14,444 bases of DNA from Intestinibacillus sp050255995 (GTDB lineage Bacteria; Bacillota; Clostridia; Oscillospirales; Butyricicoccaceae), in assembly GCA_050255995.1 (NCBI GenBank), contig JBFWIM010000039.1, forward strand, positions 1 through 14,444, read 5' to 3'. The notes below the pieces were generated by a model. It saw nothing but the letters and a program-made list of their open reading frames with translations. It had not been told where the DNA came from and did not search any database. Below, in pieces: positions 1-8,104 of this stretch (the stretch's first letter is position 1; each line of letters begins with the position of its first letter). Both the position numbers and the translations under genes were made by a program.

Positions 1-360
1 CAGCTCATTTTTGTCTAGGCGCTGGAGCCGGGACATACCCATGCCCCGGGCGGCATCCTTGATGTGGGGTGGGATGGCCAGGAAGCCGGTAAAAGCGTTC
101 TGCATGATCGGCAGAAGCGCATATAGGACAAGGCCGACGATCATGGTTGTGTTGCCAAGACCGAAGCAGATCATTAAGAGGGCCAGAAGGGCCAGGGAGG
201 GGATGGTCTGTATCATTTCGGCGACGCGCAGCAGGACAACGCCGAGCGGGCGAACCCAATACGACACAATGGCCAGAGCAATGCCGAGAACAGCGGAAAT
301 TACGATTGCGATCGCCACAATGGTCAGGTGCTGCAAAGAGCTTGTGAGTAATGCGTTCAT
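1..360 (-). CDS. OpuCD/ProW-type osmoprotectant ABC transporter permease (3' end outside window)
   Basis: This is an inner-membrane permease subunit of a quaternary-amine (glycine betaine/carnitine/choline) importer. The first 120 codons are open from ATG at 360 to the window edge, so the C-terminus is missing. Hydrophobic segments cover roughly residues 10-32, 50-66 and 71-92. The stretch around residues 99-110 (HIKDAARGMGMS) is the start of the EAA loop that docks on the ATPase. The ATG overlaps the TGA of the upstream permease gene (ATGA at 357-360), so it is translationally coupled to it. The paralogous permease next door has the same DAARGxGM motif. A substrate-binding protein gene would be expected beyond the left edge, because none lies between the two permeases. 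Which of the two is OpuCB or OpuCD is inferred from order only. Confidence 0.85.
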   Translation of the reverse strand, partial: MNALLTSSLQHLTIVAIAIVISAVLGIALAIVSYWVRPLGVVLLRVAEMIQTIPSLALLALLMICFGLGNTTMIVGLVLYALLPIMQNAFTGFLAIPPHIKDAARGMGMSRLQRLDKNEL

Positions 361-997
361 ATGCGTTTCCTCCTGAGGCCGCGCGGCGTCAAAAGGCGCT
401 GCACCAGATCGATTGCCATGCTGAACAGCAGGGCGAGAAGCGCGGATGGGATCGCACCGGCCAGGATGAAGTTCGTATTATAGGTAGAGAGCCCGGTCCA
501 GATCAAGTCGCCGAGCCCGCCCGCGCCGATCATGCCGGCAAGGGTCGCCCAGCTGACAATGTACACCGTGGAAATGCGGATGCCGCTGATGATGGTTGGG
601 AGCGCGAGCGGCAGCTCTACCTGAAACAGAATTTGCATATTGGTCATGCCGATGCCACGCGCCGCATCGGTGTAGCCGCGCGAAACCTGCGTGACGCCGA
701 CATAGGTATTGCGCAGAATCGGCAGGATGGAATACAGCGTGAGGACAAAAAGCGCGGGAACAAAGCCCACCCCGAACAAAATGAGCGCGAAGCCCAGCAT
801 GACGAGCCCCGGAATGGTCTGAATGATGCCCGCCAGCGCGAGCACCGGCTCCGCGAAACGCGGATGGCGGGTGAGCAGGATGCCGAGCGGGACGGAGAGC
901 AAAATCCCCAGCCCCACGGAGACCAGCACAAGCTGCAAATGCTGCGCCAGACTCTGCGCGATGACGGCTCGGTTTTCCGACAGAAAGGTAAACAGGT

Positions 998-1001
<4 letters not shown>
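357..1001 (-). CDS. OpuCB-type osmoprotectant ABC transporter permease
   Basis: This 214-residue integral membrane permease belongs to the binding-protein-dependent transport family. The length matches OpuBB/OpuCB proteins (about 210-220 residues). About five to six hydrophobic segments are visible. The EAA loop lies near residues 110-135 (YTDAARGIGMTNMQ, then ELPLALPTIISG). The N-terminal sequence MNLFTFLSENRAVIAQSLAQ and the segment IIQTIPGLVMLG are typical of OpuC/ProW permeases. The start codon overlaps the stop of the ATPase gene and its stop overlaps the next permease start, both as ATGA, so the three genes form one tightly coupled operon. It should assemble with the ATPase to form the membrane channel for compatible-solute uptake. 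Substrate specificity cannot be read from the sequence. Confidence 0.9.
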
Positions 1002-2125
<1,124 letters not shown>

Positions 2126-2157
2126 ATTGTCGGGTTCACTCCTTTCAAGATCAAATA

Positions 2158-2200
2158 AACTAACAACTCTATATTATCATAAAAGTTGTTAGTTCGTCAA
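2158..2200 (-). promoter_or_regulatory. opuCA promoter with inverted-repeat operator around the -10 box
   Basis: Read on the minus strand, TTGACG (2200-2195) is followed after 16 bp by GATAAT (2178-2173). A perfect 11-bp inverted repeat, AACTAACAACT/AGTTGTTAGTT, occupies 2158-2168 and 2184-2194. One arm fills the -35/-10 spacer and the other covers the expected start site near 2166. A dimeric or tetrameric repressor bound here would block RNA polymerase. The adjacent GntR/RCK_C regulator is the obvious candidate to bind it. Confidence 0.7.
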
Positions 2201-2219
2201 GGAGCATATATATTTTTAC

Positions 2220-2250
2220 AAAAAAAGCAGCATCCGGAAATGGATGCTGC
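2220..2250 (-). terminator. Intrinsic terminator of the GntR/RCK_C regulator gene
   Basis: A perfect 9-bp stem GCAGCATCC/GGATGCTGC (2227-2235 with 2242-2250) and a 6-nt loop are followed on the minus strand by seven T residues. It separates the regulator transcript from the opu promoter, which begins 20 bp further on. Confidence 0.88.
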
Positions 2251-2267
2251 CTGATGTATGGGCACGG

Positions 2268-2900
2268 TTATTCGGTTGGATTCGCGCTGATAAAAGCCTC
2301 CACGGCGGTGATACAGGAGAGGTCGCCGACAAAAATCAGCGTGTCGTCCGCCTGCAGAACTGCATATGGGCCGGGCGAGAGAATGATGCGGTCGCTGCGG
2401 CGGATGGCAATGACGGTCGCCGCGGTTTCCTGCCAGAATTTCAGCTCGCCCAGCGTTTTGCCGAGCAGTGGGGAGTCGGCCGGCACGTCAACCTCGTAAT
2501 TGTTAAACGGGTTGGTTTTGGAGAACTTTTCATTGATGCGGACGATGGCGTTCGCCTGCTCGGTAATTTTCTGGGTCAGCAGCTGCTGTTCCCGCAAAAG
2601 CTGCTTGAGTGCGCGCTGGTGTTCGCGGATATCATTCTGTGCGCTGAATTTTTCGACATAATTGGCGGCGTTGTCCGCGGAAAGGATAATCGCGCCGCTG
2701 TGCTGCTTCACTTCGACGACCTGCATATCCTCCAGCAGCTTCATGGCGCGGCGGATGGTCTCCGGCGATACGCCATACTGGGACGCCATGACCGAGCGGC
2801 CATGTACCTTGGTGTTTTCCTTCAGTTCGCCGCGTGTGATGCGCAGGGCGATATCGAGCGCAATTTGCGAGTAAACGGGAGGCGTAATACGATTATCCAC
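2268..2900 (-). CDS. BusR-like GntR-family regulator with TrkA_C (RCK_C) domain
   Basis: This is a probable c-di-AMP-sensing transcriptional repressor of the neighbouring compatible-solute transporter. Residues 1-73 form a GntR winged helix (PVYSQIALDIALRI, then ASQYGVSPETIRRAMKLLED as the recognition region). About 80-125 is a Gln/Glu-rich coiled coil, and about 135-208 is an RCK_C (TrkA_C) domain with the typical pattern LGKTLGELKF...TVIAIRR...DDTLIFVGD. BusR of lactococci and streptococci has this same order and about this length (210 residues here), and represses the betaine transporter busAB when bound to c-di-AMP. I chose the GTG at 2900 because AAGAGGTG lies 8 nt upstream; the GTG at 2909 is in frame but has no spaced ribosome binding site. 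It lies directly upstream of opuCA in the same direction but has its own terminator. Confidence 0.85.
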   Translation of the reverse strand: MDNRITPPVYSQIALDIALRITRGELKENTKVHGRSVMASQYGVSPETIRRAMKLLEDMQVVEVKQHSGAIILSADNAANYVEKFSAQNDIREHQRALKQLLREQQLLTQKITEQANAIVRINEKFSKTNPFNNYEVDVPADSPLLGKTLGELKFWQETAATVIAIRRSDRIILSPGPYAVLQADDTLIFVGDLSCITAVEAFISANPTE

Positions 2901-2959
2901 AATGGACACCTCTTGCTTTATTATGATAGGATTAGTGCGGTCTGCGCCCGGCTGAGCGC

Positions 2960-3712
2960 TCAGGCTTTGCGGAAGGTGCGGTCAGGCGCCCAGCCTTCCA
3001 GCGGGTAGCGCTGCATCGCGCCGAAGATGCGCTCGCGTATGCCGGGAATGCTGTGTTCCAGTGAAGCGAGCAGTTCCTTAATTTCCTGCCGCTTGGTGTT
3101 GCCGTCCGCGGGGCAGGGGTTGTGCACTACGGGAAGGCTCTGCCGCCGGGTGAAATTGCGGATGTCCTGCTCGGCGGTATAAAGCAGCGGACGGATCAGC
3201 GTGATATCGCGGCGGTCAAGCCAGGTGACCGGCTTGAAGCACGAAATGCGGCCCTCATAAAACAGTGAGAGCAGATAGGTTTCCACCACGTCGTCAAAAT
3301 GATGCCCCAGGGCGACTTTGCGGCAGTTTGCCGCAAGCGCAGCTTCATGCAGCGCGCCACGCCGCATTTTCGCGCAAAGGGAGCAGGGATTTTCCTCCTG
3401 CCGCACGTCGAAGATCACCTGTTTAATCTGCGTGGGAATGCGGATATACGGGACGCCGAGCGAGTCGCAGAGCGCTTGCACCGGGGAGAAATCCATGTCG
3501 TCGTAGCCCATTTCCAGCGTGATAGCGATAACCTCAAAGGGGACAGGGTAAAACCGTCGGAGACCGGCGAGCGCGGCGAGCAGGGTCAGCGAATCCTTGC
3601 CGCCGGATACGCCGACCGCAATGCGGTCGTTTTCCGATATCATATGGTAATGATCCACCGCGCGGCGGACCGAGGACAACATTTTTTGCATGTCGGCTCT
3701 CTCTCTTTCCAT
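2960..3712 (-). CDS. TtcA-like tRNA 2-thiocytidine biosynthesis protein (PP-loop ATPase)
   Basis: This is a cytoplasmic tRNA sulfur-transfer enzyme of the TtcA/TilS N-type ATPase family. TtcA adenylates C32 of tRNA and thiolates it using a [4Fe-4S] cluster. The PP-loop SGGKDS is at residues 36-41. Candidate cluster ligands are C110 and C113 (NPCSLC) and C198 (NPCPADGNTKR), the spacing seen in TtcA. GHHFDDVVET near 135-143 is another family motif. The length of 250 residues is on the short side, like clostridial members. The ATG at 3712 has AGAGGA 8 nt upstream, but the candidate promoter at 3727-3755 would start transcription within that site. The in-frame ATG at 3691 is therefore a possible alternative start. 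The tRNA target in this organism is inferred from the family only. Confidence 0.82.
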   Translation of the reverse strand: MERERADMQKMLSSVRRAVDHYHMISENDRIAVGVSGGKDSLTLLAALAGLRRFYPVPFEVIAITLEMGYDDMDFSPVQALCDSLGVPYIRIPTQIKQVIFDVRQEENPCSLCAKMRRGALHEAALAANCRKVALGHHFDDVVETYLLSLFYEGRISCFKPVTWLDRRDITLIRPLLYTAEQDIRNFTRRQSLPVVHNPCPADGNTKRQEIKELLASLEHSIPGIRERIFGAMQRYPLEGWAPDRTFRKA

Positions 3713-3726
3713 GATGTGCTTCCTCT

Positions 3727-3755
3727 ACTATAGCAGATGCCGCGCACTTCGGCAA
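3727..3755 (-). promoter_or_regulatory. Candidate promoter for the TtcA-like gene
   Basis: On the minus strand TTGCCG (3755-3750) and TATAGT (3732-3727) are separated by 17 bp. The predicted start at about 3720 would fall inside the ribosome binding site of the ATG at 3712. Either the downstream ATG at 3691 is used or this is not the real promoter. Confidence 0.3.
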
Positions 3756-3859
3756 ATTTAAAATTTTAAATTGCATATTGAGGAAACGAGGGATATAGTG
3801 AGTATAAGAGAGAATAGAAGAGTTTATCCGAAGATAAATCGAAAATATGCAAAAAGTGA

Positions 3860-3888
3860 TTGACTTGCGGGAAAAGGTATGGTTTAAT
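3860..3888 (+). promoter_or_regulatory. rplM-rpsI promoter
   Basis: TTGACT (3860-3865) and TTTAAT (3883-3888) are separated by exactly 17 bp, with an expected start near 3895. The roughly 66-nt leader carries a small hairpin GTTCT/AGAAC (3896-3900 with 3904-3908) at its 5' end. Firmicutes often have an autoregulatory L13 leader upstream of rplM, and this could be one. I cannot match the consensus by eye. Confidence 0.75.
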
Positions 3889-3960
3889 ATATAAGGTTCT
3901 CTCAGAACTGCGAAAAGTTGTTAAACAATAATGTTTGAATATAAAATGGAGGAAAGTTTC

Positions 3961-4389
3961 ATGTCCACTTTTATGGCAAAAGCTGAAAACATTGAGCGCA
4001 AGTGGTATGTGCTGGACGCTGCTGGCAAGCCCCTTGGCAGAACCGCCGCGGTTGCTGCGACCTTGCTGCGCGGTAAGCACAAGCCTGAGTACACCCCCCA
4101 CGTTGATACCGGCGATTTCGTCATCGTCATCAACGCGGACAAGGCCGTTCTGACCGGCAAGAAGCTCACGCAGAAGTACTACCGCCGTCACACCGGCTGG
4201 GTCGGCGGCCTGAAGGAAGTTCAGTACAAGACCCTGATGGCGGAAAAGCCTGAAATGGCAATACAGCTTGCGGTTAAGGGCATGCTGCCGAAGAATTCTC
4301 TCGGCCGCCAGTCCGCGACCCGTCTGAAGGTCTATGCGGGCAATGAGCACAATCATGCGGCGCAGAAGCCGGAAGCTTGGGATAAGTAA
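3961..4389 (+). CDS. rplM: 50S ribosomal protein L13
   Basis: This is an early-assembling large-subunit ribosomal protein. Its 142 residues match the family (about 142-147). Characteristic stretches are WYVLDAAGKPLGR near residues 14-26, LLRGKHKPEYTPHVDTGDFV in the first third, and KYYRRHTGWVGGLK in the middle. The ATG at 3961 has GGAGGA about 7 nt upstream. An in-frame ATG at 3931 would add ten unrelated residues and has no ribosome binding site. The ATG at residue 5 is another possible start. rpsI follows after 23 nt, the universally conserved rplM-rpsI pair. Confidence 0.97.
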   Translation: MSTFMAKAENIERKWYVLDAAGKPLGRTAAVAATLLRGKHKPEYTPHVDTGDFVIVINADKAVLTGKKLTQKYYRRHTGWVGGLKEVQYKTLMAEKPEMAIQLAVKGMLPKNSLGRQSATRLKVYAGNEHNHAAQKPEAWDK

Positions 4390-4412
4390 TCTTGTAAGGA
4401 GGAAATATAGTA

Positions 4413-4820
4413 ATGTACAAGCCTAAGAAAGCATATTTCTACGGAACCGGCAGAAGAAAGTCCTCTGTTGCAAGAGTTAGACTGTTTCCGGGCGGCACTG
4501 GCGAGATCAAGATCAACAACCGCACCATCGACAACTACTTCGGTCTTGAGACCCTGAAGCTGATTGTCCGTCAGCCGCTGGAGGCTACGGGTACGAACGG
4601 CAAGTTCGACATTGAATGCACCGTTCTCGGCGGCGGCTTCACCGGCCAGGCGGGCGCAATCCGTCACGGCCTGTCCCGCGCGCTGCTCCAGGCGAACGAG
4701 GAAGAGTACCGCCCGATTCTGAAGGCGGCCGGATTCCTGACCCGCGACCCGAGAATGAAGGAACGCAAGAAGTACGGCCTCAAGGCTGCGCGTCGTGCGC
4801 CGCAGTTCTCAAAGAGATAA
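4413..4820 (+). CDS. rpsI: 30S ribosomal protein S9
   Basis: This small-subunit protein's basic C-terminal tail reaches the P-site tRNA. The 135 residues include YFYGTGRRKSSVARVRLFPG near the N-terminus, the GGGFTGQAGAIRHGLSRAL core and the conserved basic end GLKAARRAPQFSKR, so the gene is complete. A TAAGGAGG site sits 10 nt before the ATG. It is the second gene of the rplM operon and is closed by a strong terminator 7 nt after the stop. Confidence 0.98.
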   Translation: MYKPKKAYFYGTGRRKSSVARVRLFPGGTGEIKINNRTIDNYFGLETLKLIVRQPLEATGTNGKFDIECTVLGGGFTGQAGAIRHGLSRALLQANEEEYRPILKAAGFLTRDPRMKERKKYGLKAARRAPQFSKR

Positions 4821-4826
4821 AAATAT

Positions 4827-4869
4827 TCCCTGCAAGGCCTTGTATTCCGGGGTTTTGCAGGGATTTTTT
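4827..4869 (+). terminator. Intrinsic terminator of rplM-rpsI
   Basis: The stem TCCCTGCAA/TTGCAGGGA (4827-4835 with 4855-4863) has a 19-nt interior and is followed by six T residues. It marks the boundary between the conserved ribosomal operon and the AT-rich segment downstream. Confidence 0.9.
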
Positions 4870-4956
4870 ATGTTTTCGTCGCAGCATTTTACTAGATGAT
4901 ATTTGACGATATGAAAAGGGGGCAAGGTTGTCAAATGACTTTGCGCCTTTTTGAAA

Positions 4957-4985
4957 TTTACAATAATGGTAAATGATGTTACAAT
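4957..4985 (+). promoter_or_regulatory. Promoter of the orphan membrane-anchored protein gene
   Basis: TTTACA (4957-4962) and TACAAT (4980-4985) are spaced by 17 bp and lie about 45 bp before the predicted GTG start at 5028. Near-consensus boxes at the right distance suggest that the orphan gene is expressed. Confidence 0.6.
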
Positions 4986-5027
4986 GCTAATGGTATCCAG
5001 ACAAAATGGCGGTGGGAGTGGATTTGA

Positions 5028-5561
5028 GTGCTGAAGCATAGGAAAGCTCTTGGCATAGCGGTAATTGTGATAGCCGTAATTGTAATTTATGTTTTCTTCG
5101 TTCCGCATACAGTCAATCACGCTTTAGACGGTTATATTGTTTATTTGGATGGTTCGGAGGTAAGTTGCAGCGTTTCAGTACGAGGGAAATATCAGTATAA
5201 TCCGATGTTTGGAAGTACCTTTGATGGAACGATATATGCAAATGATGTGCCTGTTGGATATCCGGATATACGAGTAACATTTTTCTCTGGAGATGGAATC
5301 ACCGAATATTGTAGAAAAGAAGCCGACAATGTGAATTTTACAGGTAATTTATTAATGGATGATTCATGTAAAAAGGTGGTATTGTCTTGTTGCTATGATG
5401 CTGCCAATCAAAGAGATACTGCCGATGAAGCATATCGTTGCCTGATTATAGCGCCGGCACAAAACATCTCGGAAGCGAAGAACGTTCTGGCATCATTTAA
5501 AGAGAACGGTCACCTACAGCATTTTACGACGTGGGATTTTGAAAATTCTGATTTGGTATGA
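5028..5561 (+). CDS. Hypothetical single-pass membrane-anchored protein
   Basis: I do not recognise this protein. Residues 1-7 are basic (MLKHRKA) and about 8-25 form one very hydrophobic segment (IAVIVIAVIVIYVFFV), so it is probably an N-in, C-out anchored protein with a domain of about 150 residues outside the membrane. The outer part is rich in aromatic and beta-prone residues and has several Cys residues (VSCSVSV, EYCRKE, DDSCKK, LSCCYD), some of which could pair. There is no lipobox and no catalytic motif I can name. Start is GTG at 5028, with a GGGAG motif about 10 nt upstream. Codon use is AT-rich, with frequent ATA, GGA and AAT, unlike the GC-rich neighbours, which suggests recent acquisition. 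A frameshifted small membrane-peptide ORF follows after 15 nt. Confidence 0.7.
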   Translation: MLKHRKALGIAVIVIAVIVIYVFFVPHTVNHALDGYIVYLDGSEVSCSVSVRGKYQYNPMFGSTFDGTIYANDVPVGYPDIRVTFFSGDGITEYCRKEADNVNFTGNLLMDDSCKKVVLSCCYDAANQRDTADEAYRCLIIAPAQNISEAKNVLASFKENGHLQHFTTWDFENSDLV

Positions 5562-5576
5562 TAGGGGGCAGTTTAT

Positions 5577-5713
5577 ATGACAACCGGACCTGGCATGTTT
5601 GCTTTTTTCCAATGATGATTATTTACTTAGGATATCTGTTTTCAGTTTTGCAGGCAGTTCTTGTCGTTTTGGGCATTATGTGTTGTATTAAGTATTTAAA
5701 AAGTGGGAAATGA
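5577..5713 (+). CDS. Small membrane protein, two overlapping ORFs joined by a possible -1 frameshift
   Basis: An ATG at 5577 with AGGGGG 8 nt upstream opens a 12-residue ORF (MTTGPGMFAFFQ) that stops at 5613-5615. An ATG at 5612 opens a 33-residue ORF (ends 5711-5713) that is almost entirely one hydrophobic helix with a basic end (CCIKYLKSGK). The two overlap as ATGA, so the second could be translationally coupled. Codons 5604-5609 lie in the heptamer T TTT TTC (5603-5609), a correctly phased -1 slippery site. Slipping would give one 45-residue membrane peptide without the stop. A simple one-base loss in the T tract is equally possible, in which case this is a broken gene. It has no match I recognise. 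Confidence 0.4.
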
Positions 5714-6097
5714 CTTTGTTTCGGCGTTTAAGATAGTTGTCGCAGCAAAGTGTAAAGTCTGAGGCACAGAGCACAAGATACTGGATGGTATTACACCGGA
5801 TGGTGCTATACTGCCTATTATAAAAGTAGTGCTACGGTGGATCAAAGCTCCAAGCGCTAAGCTTCGCAAAATTTTACAACTAAAAAGTTCAAAAGCCACC
5901 GAGGCAAATGCTCTCGGTGGCTTTTTCTTGTAATTTTATGCAATAACATTCACATGAAGGGTGAACAACAATGGACGTAGTATCAATAAGAAGCAATATA
6001 CAAAATTCGGCAAATCCGGTTGCCTCGCACAGTGCTTTCATGTCTTTATGCATGTAAACGCTGCCTGCGGCATTTTGGGGTCTTGAAGCAGATATGA
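5714..6097. other. AT-rich gene-poor stretch with probable coding remnants
   Basis: No convincing gene lies between the small membrane ORF and the end of recQ. Positions 5756-5860 (plus) are an open frame without a start whose end reads WYYTGWCYTAYYKSSATV and then DQSSKR before a TAA. This aromatic, Ser/Thr-rich pattern loosely recalls lactococcin-972-type bacteriocin tails but is too short to assign. A perfect hairpin terminator sits at 5891-5926. A 28-codon ORF with an AAGGGTG site begins at 5971 but looks unremarkable. There is no evident terminator for recQ just after its stop. Confidence 0.4.
5891..5926 (+). terminator. Intrinsic terminator, probably bidirectional
   Basis: A 13-bp perfect stem AAAAGCCACCGAG/CTCGGTGGCTTTT (5891-5903 with 5913-5925) with a 9-nt loop ends in a T run. 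The A-rich left side gives a T run on the other strand too, so it could also stop transcripts coming from recQ. Confidence 0.85.
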
Positions 6098-7930
6098 TCA
6101 GCCTGCGTCCTCCCCGGCGAGGTAATCGCGGATACAGGCCAGGAACGCCTCGCCGTAGCGGTCGGCTTTGCTCGCGCCAACGCCTGACACCTCCAGAAAA
6201 TCCGCGCGCGAGGCGGGGAGTTGGCGGCACATGTCGATCAGCGACGCGTCCGTAAAAACCGTGTAGGCCGGGCGGCCGCCGCGCGTGGCGAACTGGCGGC
6301 GGAGCTGCTTGAGCCGTGCCAGTAGTTCGTCGGGTACGGGCGCGCCGCTTTCCGCCTTTTTGGGTGCCATTTCGAGCGGCACCTTAATGATAAAGGGCTT
6401 GCGCTCGCGGACAATGGCGCTCGAACGCGGACAGAGCTGCACGACCGGATACTCGCCCTCAGTCGCTGTGAGATATCCCGAGCCGATCAGCCGGTCAAGC
6501 AGGTGCCGGATATTGCGTATGGGCGTATCCGCCATAATACCGTAGGTGGAGAGCGTATCGAAGCCCGCATCCAGGATGCGTTCGGTGCGTGCGCCGTGCA
6601 GGATATCGGCGATCAGGGCTTTGCCGACCGTCCGGCCGCGCTGGGAGAGCCGATAGACGCAGGAGACAATCTTCTGCGCGTCGATTGTGGCATCGACCGT
6701 CTCAAAGCGGGTGTTGCAGTTGCCGCAGTTGCCGCAGTACCCACCGGCCTGTTCGCCGAAATAGCGCAGGATAAACTGCCGCAGGCATTCCGCGGTCGAG
6801 CAGTAAAAGGCCATCTGCCGCAGACGCTCGCGGTCGCGCGCGAGGATGATCTGCCGCGTTTCCTCGTCCAGCTCTTCATCGGCTTCGCGGCTGTGTTCAA
6901 TGAAGAATTGCCCGGTGCGCACGTCCTGCGGGCTGTACAGCAGGATGCAGTCCGCAGGGGAGCCGTCGCGTCCTGCGCGTCCGGCTTCCTGATAATAGCT
7001 CTCCATGTTTTTGGGCATATTATAATGGATGACAAAGGACACATTGGACTTGTCGATACCCATGCCGAAAGCATTTGTCGCCACCATAATGGTTTTTCGA
7101 TCAAACAGAAAATCGTCCTGATTTTTGCGGCGGCTTTCCGGGTCCAGTCCGGCGTGGTAGCAGACTGCGTCGAAGCCCCAGTCCGTCAGCAAGCCGCAAA
7201 TCTCTTCGGTCGCCTTGCGCGTCGCGCAGTAAACGATGCCGCTCTGCCCACGGCGATCATACAGCAGCTGCTTGAGAGCCGCGGGCTTGCTTGAAGGACG
7301 CCGCACTTCAAAATAGAGGTTTTCACGGTCAAAGCCGGTGGTCAACAAAAAAGGGTTGCGCAGTGCGAGCAGCCGGATAATGTCCTCGCGCACGTCGGCG
7401 GTCGCCGTCGCGGTGAACGCGCCCAGCACCGGACGCTCCGGCAGCAGCGCCAGAAAATCCAGAATGCGCAGATAGCTTGGCCGGAAATCCTGCCCCCACT
7501 GGGAAATGCAGTGCGCCTCGTCCACCGCAAGCATGGAGATGCGCGCGCTTCGCGCAAATTCCATAAAGCCCGGCGCGTTCAGCCGCTCCGGCGCAACATA
7601 CAGCAGTTTATACTGCCCATCCGCCGCGCGGCGCAGCACGGTGCCCTGTTGCGCCGCGGTAAGCGAGCTGTTAAGATAAGCCGCGGGCACGCCGGCCTCC
7701 GCCAGAGCGCCGACCTGATCCTTCATCAGGGAAATGAGCGGGGAGACCACCAGCGTCAAACCGGGCAACAGCAGCGCGGGAATCTGATAGCAGAGCGATT
7801 TACCCGCACCGGTGGGCATGACTCCGAGAGCGTCTCGCCCCGCAAGCAGGCTGCCGATCAGCTCGGCCTGTCCGGGGCGGAAGGTGTCATACCCAAAATA
7901 TTGTTTTAGAACCTGGCGTGCATCGGTCAT
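6098..7930 (-). CDS. recQ: ATP-dependent DNA helicase RecQ
   Basis: This 3'-5' superfamily 2 helicase acts in recombination repair and replication restart. Its 610 residues match full-length RecQ (E. coli about 609). In order: Walker A PTGAGKS at 39-45, the DEAH box at 137-140 followed by the RecQ aromatic-rich loop (CISQWGQDFRPSY), motif VI YYQEAGRAGRDG in the second RecA lobe, a zinc-binding Cys cluster (CSTAECLRQ, YCGNCGNC) near 375-405, an RQC winged helix at about 410-500, and an HRDC domain at about 530-605 (LKQLRRQFA...FLEVSGVG). The ATG at 7930 has AAAGGAG about 10 nt upstream. It is transcribed alone and diverges from the YitT-family gene. Confidence 0.97.
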   Translation of the reverse strand: MTDARQVLKQYFGYDTFRPGQAELIGSLLAGRDALGVMPTGAGKSLCYQIPALLLPGLTLVVSPLISLMKDQVGALAEAGVPAAYLNSSLTAAQQGTVLRRAADGQYKLLYVAPERLNAPGFMEFARSARISMLAVDEAHCISQWGQDFRPSYLRILDFLALLPERPVLGAFTATATADVREDIIRLLALRNPFLLTTGFDRENLYFEVRRPSSKPAALKQLLYDRRGQSGIVYCATRKATEEICGLLTDWGFDAVCYHAGLDPESRRKNQDDFLFDRKTIMVATNAFGMGIDKSNVSFVIHYNMPKNMESYYQEAGRAGRDGSPADCILLYSPQDVRTGQFFIEHSREADEELDEETRQIILARDRERLRQMAFYCSTAECLRQFILRYFGEQAGGYCGNCGNCNTRFETVDATIDAQKIVSCVYRLSQRGRTVGKALIADILHGARTERILDAGFDTLSTYGIMADTPIRNIRHLLDRLIGSGYLTATEGEYPVVQLCPRSSAIVRERKPFIIKVPLEMAPKKAESGAPVPDELLARLKQLRRQFATRGGRPAYTVFTDASLIDMCRQLPASRADFLEVSGVGASKADRYGEAFLACIRDYLAGEDAG

Positions 7931-7984
7931 GGGAAAGCGCTCCTTTGGATGGTTTTAGGTTCACGTGCGGTACGGAACCCTTTT

Positions 7985-7993
7985 ATCATACCA
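7985..7993 (-). promoter_or_regulatory. Candidate extended -10 promoter of recQ
   Basis: On the minus strand TGG-TATGAT (7993-7985) forms an extended -10 element about 55 bp before the recQ ATG. No good -35 is visible at 17 bp, as is common for extended -10 promoters. Confidence 0.35.
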
Positions 7994-8104
7994 TAAATTT
8001 CGGACAAGAGGTAGTGCAAAAGCCGGGCAGGCGGATTAAGACGGGGTGGGGGCGGCGCGGTACGGACAGAAAGTGCCAAACAGGACAGTCAGGAGAGAGA
8101 TTTT

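Noticed and set aside
3823..3838. Small TTTATC/GATAAA hairpin upstream of the rplM promoter
   Set aside because: Weak AT stem without a T run; not a convincing terminator.
3913..3923. AAAAGTTGTTA in the rplM leader, matching part of the opu operator and its flank
   Set aside because: Only one partial half-site without a partner arm; likely chance in AT-rich sequence.
5971..6057. 28-codon ORF (starts MDVVSIRSNIQ) with an AAGGGTG site
   Set aside because: Very short, no recognisable motif, lies just downstream of a terminator with no evident promoter; kept only as part of the gene-poor stretch.
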